A DNA stretch of 20,413 nt. Origin: Desulfurellaceae bacterium. GTDB lineage: Bacteria > Campylobacterota_A > Desulfurellia > JAGGSF01. A program made the position numbers and the translations under genes. Shown one piece after another: positions 1-6,310 of the stretch. Numbering within the stretch: position 1 is the first letter of the stretch; every line of letters begins with the position of its first letter. Location: positions 1 through 20,413 of the forward strand of contig JAGMDW010000034.1 of assembly GCA_023128455.1 (NCBI GenBank), written 5' to 3'. The notes below the pieces were generated by a model, which saw nothing but the letters and a program-made list of their open reading frames with translations, did no database searches and was not told where the DNA came from.

Positions 1-1
1 A

Positions 2-40
2 GAAGATTTTGATAAGATGATGGCTGAATTACAGCAATAA
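2..40 (+). CDS. C-terminal end of an upstream gene (partial)
   Basis: An open frame enters from the left edge and ends at a TAA at 38-40. The last residues read EDFDKMMAELQQ. This acidic, helix-prone tail is too short to identify the protein. It is convergent with the small minus-strand gene that ends at 62. The alternative is that the frame is fortuitous, because only 12 codons are visible. Confidence 0.4.
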   Translation, partial: EDFDKMMAELQQ

Positions 41-61
41 TAAAATAACTAAGAACGAAAT

Positions 62-220
62 CTATATTTCCCCTTCTTTAGTAGATAAATAGAGCCTTCC
101 ATCTTCATTTACAATCGCTAAGATAGCTACACGCTTACCTGACTTATTATATGCCTCGACAAATGCCTTTTCGGAAATATACATCTCATAAGGGGAAAGG
201 ATTAAGTTTTCATCATCCAT
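62..220 (-). CDS. Small hypothetical protein, 52 aa
   Basis: The minus-strand frame starts with ATG at 220-218 and stops with TAG at 64-62. The product begins MDDENLILSPYEMYISEKAF and ends LYLSTKEGEI. Composition is ordinary for a soluble protein, with mixed charges, a hydrophobic VAILAIV core strand near residues 31-37 and no membrane segment or signal peptide. I do not recognise the family. Support comes from a well-formed minus-strand promoter (TTGTCA, 17 nt, TATAAC) with a predicted start near 253, about 33 nt upstream. There is no Shine-Dalgarno. A 12-codon leader frame (ATG at 251-249) overlaps the start codon and could couple translation. It might instead be a decayed gene remnant. Confidence 0.5.
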   Translation of the reverse strand: MDDENLILSPYEMYISEKAFVEAYNKSGKRVAILAIVNEDGRLYLSTKEGEI

Positions 221-259
221 AATGATGTATAAATATATATAATTGATACATAAGAATAT

Positions 260-288
260 GTTATACGAACAACTACTCTCGTTGACAA
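260..288 (-). promoter_or_regulatory. Sigma-70-type promoter for the small minus-strand gene
   Basis: On the minus strand, TTGTCA (288-283), a 17-nt spacer and TATAAC (265-260) each match consensus at five of six positions. Transcription would start near 253. Its -35 box overlaps the -35 of the plus-strand promoter at 282-287, because TTGACAA is nearly self-complementary. Confidence 0.5.
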
Positions 289-310
289 CTTAAGGCTTAT
301 TATATATTCT
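282..310 (+). promoter_or_regulatory. Sigma-70-type promoter for the 322-6310 operon
   Basis: A perfect TTGACA (282-287), a 17-nt spacer and TATTCT (305-310, four of six) lie just before the first gene of the six-gene operon. The predicted start is near 316-318, giving a leader of about 5 nt or none before the ATG at 322. No Shine-Dalgarno is present, consistent with a leaderless or nearly leaderless transcript. Confidence 0.55.
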
Positions 311-321
311 AAAACAAGAAA

Positions 322-1200
322 ATGAAAACAAAATCCGAATGCATTTTATGTTTTATGAATCAAGCACTGAGAGCATCGAATATTATGGGGGCAAGTGAAG
401 AAAAAAAAATGCAGGTGGCAATATCCGTCATAAAATACCTATCTAATGTAGATTTCGCTGTGCCCCCACCAGTGATATCAGAAGGTGTATATTCACGCAT
501 AAAAAAGGTATTGAATAACGATGATCCTTACAAAAAGGTTAAACAACATTTTACTGAAATTGCCTTTTCTTACTTACCCCAACTAAAAAAAATAGTAAAG
601 AAATCAAAAAGTCCTATAGACACGGCAGCAAGACTGTCTTTGGCGGGAAATGTAATAGATTTCGGCTCACAGATGGAAAAATTTGATGTAGATGATGCCA
701 TAAACACCTCCCTTTCCACTAAAATAACCTTAGATGATTCCAAAATTTTTATAGAGGAATTAAAAAAGGCAAAAAATCTCTTTTTCGTTGCCGACAATGC
801 AGGAGAAATAGTATTTGATAAACTACTCCTACAAACCATAAAAGAAGTCTATCCAGAAATAAATATAAAGACCGTAGCCAGAGAAGCACCGATTATAAAT
901 GATATCACCATAGATGAAATGAAAGCTATAAACATGCAGGAGATAGGAGAAGTCCTCTCCAGTGGTGCTGCCATGCCGGGATTGGATATTTCTCGCTGTA
1001 GTGAAAAATGTAAAAAGGCATTTTATGATGCAGATATTATTATCTCCAAAGGACAGGGAAACTTTGAAATACTATCCGAACTAAATGATAATAGAATCTA
1101 TTTTCTATTTATCGTAAAATGTAGTGTAATCGCTCGTTATATGAATCTTCCACTACTTTCTCGTGTATTTTCCAAGAAAAGAGAATGGCAAGACTGGTAG
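322..1200 (+). CDS. DUF89 family protein (AF1104/ARMT1-like metal-dependent phosphatase fold)
   Basis: The 292-aa product shows the DUF89 pattern: an N-terminal CxxC pair (C7, C10), AGNVIDFG at 108-115, DNAGE at 158-162, NDIT at 193-196, GQGNFE at 244-249 and a late KC at 266-267. Metal ligands by analogy with ARMT1 would be D158, N159 and D195. Characterised relatives are metal-dependent phosphatases acting on phosphometabolites, often seen as damage-control enzymes. The physiological substrate here is unknown. It is the first gene of a six-gene operon and overlaps the RNase HII-QueH gene by 16 nt. The start is the first ATG after the promoter, and there is no Shine-Dalgarno. The family call is firm; the specific function is not. 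Confidence 0.85.
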   Translation: MKTKSECILCFMNQALRASNIMGASEEKKMQVAISVIKYLSNVDFAVPPPVISEGVYSRIKKVLNNDDPYKKVKQHFTEIAFSYLPQLKKIVKKSKSPIDTAARLSLAGNVIDFGSQMEKFDVDDAINTSLSTKITLDDSKIFIEELKKAKNLFFVADNAGEIVFDKLLLQTIKEVYPEINIKTVAREAPIINDITIDEMKAINMQEIGEVLSSGAAMPGLDISRCSEKCKKAFYDADIIISKGQGNFEILSELNDNRIYFLFIVKCSVIARYMNLPLLSRVFSKKREWQDW

Positions 1201-2333
1201 GCGGCGTAGATGAAGCAGGCAGGGGTCCCTGGGCAGGTCCTGTCGTCGCAGCCTGCGTAATTATACCAAATAATGTGCATTTCCCTCTTTTAAAAGAATC
1301 AAAGAGTGTATCTCAACATGCAAGAGAAAAATTATATGAAGAGATAAAGAGTAAAACAATCTGGGGCATAGGGATGGCTTCAAATAAGGAAATAGACGAA
1401 GCAAACATTGTCAGAGCTACGGAAATGGCTATAAGAAGAGCAATAGAAAACATGCCTCAAAAACCTGATTTTTTACTTATAGACGGAAAAGACAAATTTT
1501 CTTTACCCATAAAATATAAAACAATTATAAAGGGCGATAAAAAGATAGCTGCCATTGCGGCCGCTTCCATCTTAGCTAAGGTGTGGCGAGACAGACTTAT
1601 GATACTGTTTTCTGATATGTATCCTCAATATGGGTTTGAAAAGCACAAGGCTTATGGAACAAGGCTACACGAAAAGATGCTTACAAAATTTGGTGTATCG
1701 CCCATCCATCGCCTGTCTTTCAAGCCTGTTTTTTTCGCTAAAAAAAATGAAGACAATATCCTCTTGCATGTCTGCTGTGCGCCATGCGCTACATCTGTCG
1801 TAGAAAAATTAAAAGAAAAGTTTAACGAGATAACACTCTTTTTCTACAACCCAAACATCCATCCCAAAAAAGAATATGAAAGAAGATTAGATGAAGCGAG
1901 GAAACTGGCTGAAAAATGGAAGTCAAAACTTATTGAGGGAAAATACGACATCAGAAAATGGTTTAAGATGACCTATATATACAAACACGAACCAGAGAAG
2001 GGAAAAAGATGCACCTTATGTTATGCGATGAGAATGCTTGAGGCGGCAAAATTAGCCAGAGAACTACATCTTCCGCACTTTACAACCACTTTGACCGTAA
2101 GCCCCTTAAAGGATGAAAAACGCATCTTCCACATTGGTAAAATTCTATCTGAAAAATTTGGTGTGAAGTTTTTGGAAGAAGATTTCAAAAAAAAGAATGG
2201 ATTTAAAAGAAGCGTAGAAATCTCAAAGAAACTCAATATATACAGACAAAATTATTGTGGGTGTATATACTCGCTTATGGAGAGAAAACATGGATATTGC
2301 AAAGGTGCTCTTAAAGAAAGAAGCCTATTCTGA
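1185..2333 (+). CDS. rnhB-queH: RNase HII fused to epoxyqueuosine reductase QueH
   Basis: This single 382-codon frame holds two enzymes. Residues 1-185 are RNase HII, which cuts the RNA strand of RNA-DNA hybrids and single ribonucleotides. They show DEAGRGPWAGPV (D9, E10), IDGK (D100), GDKK (D118), ASILAK and the YGT/IHR.SF tail. The usual DSK motif reads ESK. Residues 191-382 are QueH (DUF208), which reduces epoxyqueuosine to queuosine in the tRNA anticodon loop. They carry HVCCAPC (195-201), YNPNIHP, GKRCTLCYAMR (C276, C279) and NYCGC (C358, C360), the expected cysteines for an iron-sulfur enzyme. The domains abut with almost no linker. The junction contains eight A residues (1740-1747), and a -1 slip there would end translation at TGA 1748-1750, giving free RNase HII. 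QueH alone would have no suitable start codon, so a true fusion is favoured. Confidence 0.9.
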   Translation: MARLVGGVDEAGRGPWAGPVVAACVIIPNNVHFPLLKESKSVSQHAREKLYEEIKSKTIWGIGMASNKEIDEANIVRATEMAIRRAIENMPQKPDFLLIDGKDKFSLPIKYKTIIKGDKKIAAIAAASILAKVWRDRLMILFSDMYPQYGFEKHKAYGTRLHEKMLTKFGVSPIHRLSFKPVFFAKKNEDNILLHVCCAPCATSVVEKLKEKFNEITLFFYNPNIHPKKEYERRLDEARKLAEKWKSKLIEGKYDIRKWFKMTYIYKHEPEKGKRCTLCYAMRMLEAAKLARELHLPHFTTTLTVSPLKDEKRIFHIGKILSEKFGVKFLEEDFKKKNGFKRSVEISKKLNIYRQNYCGCIYSLMERKHGYCKGALKERSLF

Positions 2334-3807
2334 AGATATAAAGTACATTAAGCTTTTGCAAACCCATATTTCATGGGTGTTTCTGACAGGCAAATATGCT
2401 TATAAAGTGAAAAAACCTGTAAATTTCGGTTTTCTCGATTATTCCACATTGGAGAAAAGAAGGTTTTTCTGTTTTAAGGAGGTGGAGTTAAACCGTCGAC
2501 TTTCGCCCGATATATACATCGGAGCTGTTCCCATAAAAGACAATAATGGTAATATAACCATAGGCGGAAAAGGTAAAATAATAGATTATGCGGTGAAAAT
2601 GATAGAAATGCCGCAAGAGAGAATGATGGATGAACTGTTGGAAAAAAACAAGGTTTCAAAAGAAATAATAGAGAAAATTGCATATATTATTTCCAATTTC
2701 CACCAAAAAGCAGAGAGAAACACAGACATTGATAAATTTGGCGAGATAAGAATGATTAAGAACAATACAGATGAAAATTTCATGCAAACCAAAGATTATA
2801 TAGATAATTTGATTACACGACATCAGTATGATGCTCTTCTTAAGTATACAGATGATTTTTACAAGGAAAACAAAGACCTATTTGCAAAAAGGATAAAACA
2901 GGGGAAAATATGTGATTGTCATGGGGATTTGTATTCTAAAAACATCTGCATAATGGACAACATATACATCTACGACTGCATAGAATTCAATGATCGGTTC
3001 AGATACTCCGATACAGCTTCAGATGTTGCCTTTTTAGCAATGGATCTGGATTTTCATAACGAAAAAGAGCTTTCCCAATATTTCACATCTTCTTATTCGG
3101 GTTTTTCTCACGATTACGACCTGTCATCTATCGTTCCCTTTTACAAAATTTATCGGGCCTATGTAAGGGGCAAAGTTCATGCTTTTCAATCAAATAATGA
3201 GACTTCCAGGCGGTATTTTGATCTATCCTACAGTTATACTCCAAAAAAATATAAACCCACCCTATTCTGTATTATGGGTTTAACGGGAACTGGAAAAACA
3301 ACGATATCCAAAGAATTGGCAAAGAGATTAAACTCTCTTATCTTTCATTCTGATTATGTAAGAAAAGAACTCCTATCTATTTCTCCTTATAAAAAAGAAT
3401 TGGTTTCTTATAATGAGGGGACATACGCATCTCAAGCCACAGAAAAAACCTATACAGAAATGATAAAAAGGGCAAAGAATGCATTAAAACGAGGGCAAAA
3501 TGTAATATTAGATGCTACCTATAGAGAAAAGAAAAAGAGAAAAACAGTGCAAAACGAGGTTGCCAAATTGGGTATAGAACCTATCTTTGTAGAAACAATA
3601 TGTAAGGAGAAAGAAATAAAAGAAAGATTAAAAAAGAGAGAGAAGAAAAAGACAATTTCTGATGGAAGATGGGAGATATATGTAAAGCAAAAAGAGGAAT
3701 TTGAACATCTCTCCGAAAATGAAGGCGTGGTTATAGATACAAGTCATTTACTCCAAGAGAATATATCCTATTTGCTTAATTTAATTGCCGACGGCAGGAG
3801 GAACTGA
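2290..3807 (+). CDS. Bifunctional APH-like kinase / AAA_33 P-loop kinase
   Basis: From the ATG at 2290 the product has 505 aa. An ATG at 2257 is also in frame, but GGAGAG lies 5 nt before 2290 and the upstream start would deepen the overlap with queH. The N-terminal half (about 1-315) is an aminoglycoside-phosphotransferase-like kinase (COG2187) with catalytic CHGDLYSKN at 210-218 and the metal-binding YDCIEF at 228-232. The C-terminal part is a COG0645-type kinase with a P-loop GLTGTGKTT at 330-338, HSDYVRKEL at 353-361 and VILDAT at 405-410. Such proteins are usually annotated as bifunctional APH/ATP-binding proteins, and I know of no established substrate. Antibiotic resistance should not be inferred. 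The gene overlaps queH by 44 nt and sits 1 nt before mscS. Confidence 0.85.
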   Translation: MDIAKVLLKKEAYSEDIKYIKLLQTHISWVFLTGKYAYKVKKPVNFGFLDYSTLEKRRFFCFKEVELNRRLSPDIYIGAVPIKDNNGNITIGGKGKIIDYAVKMIEMPQERMMDELLEKNKVSKEIIEKIAYIISNFHQKAERNTDIDKFGEIRMIKNNTDENFMQTKDYIDNLITRHQYDALLKYTDDFYKENKDLFAKRIKQGKICDCHGDLYSKNICIMDNIYIYDCIEFNDRFRYSDTASDVAFLAMDLDFHNEKELSQYFTSSYSGFSHDYDLSSIVPFYKIYRAYVRGKVHAFQSNNETSRRYFDLSYSYTPKKYKPTLFCIMGLTGTGKTTISKELAKRLNSLIFHSDYVRKELLSISPYKKELVSYNEGTYASQATEKTYTEMIKRAKNALKRGQNVILDATYREKKKRKTVQNEVAKLGIEPIFVETICKEKEIKERLKKREKKKTISDGRWEIYVKQKEEFEHLSENEGVVIDTSHLLQENISYLLNLIADGRRN

Positions 3808-3808
3808 A

Positions 3809-4873
3809 ATGCTCAACGGTTTTATGCAACAAACATTTCTTCAAAACCGTATTTTGGATTATCTTATTTTTATTGCGGTTTTTCTCGTCTCTGTCTTTGT
3901 TATACAAATATTCAAGATCATCATCTTAAAACGCTTAAAGAAATGGGCAGAGAAAACTAATACCGCCATAGATGACCTCTTAATTCATATCATCGAAAAG
4001 ACACTCCTTCCCTTGCTGTATTTTGGAGTCTTTTACTTGAGCACCAGGTGTTTAACGCTGAATTCTTTTCTAAAAAAAGGTATTGATGCTTTAGGTATAG
4101 TTCTTCTAACTGCTTTTGGAGTCTATTTTTTGATAAAAATAATCAATTACGCACTGGAGAACTACTGGCTGAAGAAGAGAAAAGATGTAACCAAGGAACG
4201 CAATATCAAAACAATAATGCCTATAGTAAAGATAACTATCTGGGGTTTGGGTATTATCTTTCTACTAAATAATCTTGGTTTTAAAATTTCCGCAGTAATT
4301 GCCGGCCTAGGTATCGGAGGAGTAGCGGTTGCTTTAGCGGCCCAGGCAATTTTGGGAGACTTATTTAGTTACTTTGCCATACTCTTTGACCGCCCATTTG
4401 AAATTGGTGATTTTATCATCATTGACGATTACTTAGGAACTGTTGAGCATATTGGTATCAAAACCACAAGAATACGCAGTTTAGGAGGAGAACAGTTAGT
4501 GCTTTCCAATACCGACCTTACCAGTTCACGCCTGCGCAACTATAAAAGAATGGGTAAACGCCGCGTAATCTTTAGGTTGGGCGTCACCTACGAAGCCAGC
4601 TTAGAACAATTAAAGGAAATACCAACCACAATTAGAGATATTGTAAAAAGCATTGATGATACTGTTTTCGATCGTGCGCATTTCTTCTCCTACGGGGATT
4701 TCAGTCTTATCTTTGAAATAGTCTATTACATCGTTGGCAGAGATTACAATAAATATATGAATATTCAGCAGGAAATAAACTTTAAAATTAAAGAAGAATT
4801 TGAAAAACGAGCAATCGAGTTCGCCTACCCAACACAGACCTTATACTTGAATAAAACGAATAAAACTGAATAA
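3809..4873 (+). CDS. mscS: Small-conductance mechanosensitive channel, MscS family
   Basis: The 354-aa start is set by a perfect AGGAGG at 3796-3801, 7 nt before the ATG at 3809. An in-frame ATG at 3785 lies upstream of that site and is rejected. Hydrophobic helices lie near residues 16-40, 65-80, 92-116 and 138-155. They are followed by a pore helix rich in Gly and Ala (AGLGIGGVAVALAAQAILGD, 165-184) and the FDRPFEIGD signature at 193-201 that opens the MscS beta domain. The C-terminal part matches the cytoplasmic alpha/beta region. The channel releases solutes on sudden osmotic downshift. It has a longer N-terminal membrane part than the 286-aa E. coli MscS. One nucleotide separates it from the preceding stop, so the two are probably translationally coupled. 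Confidence 0.92.
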   Translation: MLNGFMQQTFLQNRILDYLIFIAVFLVSVFVIQIFKIIILKRLKKWAEKTNTAIDDLLIHIIEKTLLPLLYFGVFYLSTRCLTLNSFLKKGIDALGIVLLTAFGVYFLIKIINYALENYWLKKRKDVTKERNIKTIMPIVKITIWGLGIIFLLNNLGFKISAVIAGLGIGGVAVALAAQAILGDLFSYFAILFDRPFEIGDFIIIDDYLGTVEHIGIKTTRIRSLGGEQLVLSNTDLTSSRLRNYKRMGKRRVIFRLGVTYEASLEQLKEIPTTIRDIVKSIDDTVFDRAHFFSYGDFSLIFEIVYYIVGRDYNKYMNIQQEINFKIKEEFEKRAIEFAYPTQTLYLNKTNKTE

Positions 4874-4891
4874 AGACAATTAGAAAAACTC

Positions 4892-5440
4892 ATGAGTCAG
4901 TTGAAAAAATCCAAACCTGTCAAACTAATAATGAGCATAATCTTCAAAAAAAAAGAGGTTCTCGAGTATGTTATGAGCGACCTTAACAGGGCATTTGGCC
5001 AAACAGATTTTGTGACTGAAATTCTTCCCTTTGATTTTACAGACTATTATTGTAAAGAGATGGGCAGCTCCCTAAAGCGACAATTTATCAGTTTTCTAAA
5101 ATTGATACCCCCAGAAATGTTACCAAAGATAAAATTTGAAACCAATCAAGTAGAGTTAAAATATACCAGAAATGGCAGCAGACAAGCCAACATTGACCCT
5201 GGGTACATCAGTGCTGAAAGATTGGTTCTGGCTACTGGCAAAAATTTTACCCATCGCATCTATCTAAATGATGGAGTTTATGCGGATTTAACACTAATAT
5301 ATCAAAACAAAAATTTCAGACCACTGCCCTGGACTTATCCAGACTATGCCAGCCCCAAGATAAAAGAAATTTTCAAACAGATAAGAGAAAAATATCTACT
5401 ACAATCGCATTTAACATTTGACAATAATGATAAATTATGA
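4892..5440 (+). CDS. DUF4416 family protein
   Basis: The 182-aa product matches DUF4416 along its whole length: PVKLIMSIIF at 9-18, a TDF plus LPFDFTDYYCKEMG block at 38-58, IKFETNQVE at 80-88, DPGYISAERLVLAT at 102-115, HRIYLNDGVYADLTL at 121-135 and WTYPDY at 147-152. No function is established for the family to my knowledge. It is soluble, with no signal peptide or membrane segment. The many conserved aromatic, His and acidic residues would suit a ligand-binding or catalytic pocket, but that is inference. It lies 18 nt after mscS and 12 nt before the HTH-25 gene. No clear Shine-Dalgarno precedes the ATG, so translation may depend on the operon. Confidence 0.85.
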   Translation: MSQLKKSKPVKLIMSIIFKKKEVLEYVMSDLNRAFGQTDFVTEILPFDFTDYYCKEMGSSLKRQFISFLKLIPPEMLPKIKFETNQVELKYTRNGSRQANIDPGYISAERLVLATGKNFTHRIYLNDGVYADLTLIYQNKNFRPLPWTYPDYASPKIKEIFKQIREKYLLQSHLTFDNNDKL

Positions 5441-5452
5441 CATTTTTCAAAG

Positions 5453-6310
5453 ATGGATTCTTTAGGAACATTTTTAAGAAAAGGAAGAGAACAAAAGGAC
5501 ATTGCTTTAGAAACTTTATCCGAAAAAACGAGGATTCCTCTCAAGTTTCTGCAAGCAATAGAAGAAGATAGATGGGATGACCTGCCATCCTTAGTTTATA
5601 TTCAAGGTTATCTCCGCAGTTATGCTTTATATTTAGGCTTTTCTCCAGAAAAGGTGTTCACGCGCTACAAGAACGAAATCTTAAAGAAAGAGGAATCTCA
5701 GAAAGAGACCATTTCTCCGCCGAAACCTCCAAAGTACAAGAAAACCATTAGGTTTGTTGTAACTTTACTAATTTTGTTACTGATAATCTGGTTATTCGTT
5801 CCCTCTAAGAAAAAAACTAAAAATCATATAAAAAAGATAGCTCCTTTAGAGTCAAATATTACTATTACACAAGAGCCCCGTCCAAAAACGATAATATCTC
5901 CTGAATTAAACACCGCCGTTGTGCAAAAACCATCTCGTCCGCTTTCCGTTCAATCTTTTATAACACATAAAAATGAAGAAGCGGATCATCTGGAAGTGAC
6001 AAGAATATATATTTGTAAAGGCGTAAAAGATAGAGAACCAAGAGCTCCCCGAAAAAGCTTTATTTTTAAAAAACCTTTTTCTCTATTTTGCTTCACAGAA
6101 ATCGAAGATGCGGGAAAAGAATACACAATCAAACATGTATGGCACCACGAACAAAAAGAAATACAAGAAATTTCATTATGTGTTAGGGGAAAAAGATGGC
6201 GCACTTGGAGTAGAAAGCTCATTACAGAAAAAATGAAAGGAAACTGGAAGGTGGATATTTTGGACGAGAAAAATAAATTGCTGTCCTCTATTTCATTTAC
6301 TGTTTACTAA
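5453..6310 (+). CDS. RodZ-like HTH-25 protein with TM helix and C-terminal DUF2914
   Basis: The 285-aa protein has three parts. Residues 4-75 form a RodZ-type HTH-25 domain, including YIQGYLRSYALYLGFSPEKV at 49-68. A single membrane helix (FVVTLLILLLIIWLFV, 101-116) follows a Lys/Pro-rich linker. Residues about 178-285 resemble DUF2914: EVTRIYICKGV, FCFTEIEDA, IKHVWHHEQKEI, KRWRTWSRKLI and a final GNWKV/SFTVY strand. RodZ links MreB to the cell-wall machinery, and here a DUF2914 module replaces the usual periplasmic DUF4115. A cytoplasmic HTH and exported DUF2914 is the expected topology. A role in cell shape or envelope sensing is inference. It ends the operon, and its TAA directly abuts the convergent helicase stop. 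Confidence 0.8.
   Translation: MDSLGTFLRKGREQKDIALETLSEKTRIPLKFLQAIEEDRWDDLPSLVYIQGYLRSYALYLGFSPEKVFTRYKNEILKKEESQKETISPPKPPKYKKTIRFVVTLLILLLIIWLFVPSKKKTKNHIKKIAPLESNITITQEPRPKTIISPELNTAVVQKPSRPLSVQSFITHKNEEADHLEVTRIYICKGVKDREPRAPRKSFIFKKPFSLFCFTEIEDAGKEYTIKHVWHHEQKEIQEISLCVRGKRWRTWSRKLITEKMKGNWKVDILDEKNKLLSSISFTVY

Noticed and set aside
2290..3807. Aminoglycoside resistance gene
   Set aside because: The N-terminal half is only a distant APH-fold kinase of the COG2187 type fused to a P-loop kinase, a chromosomal housekeeping-like architecture in an operon without resistance or mobility genes.
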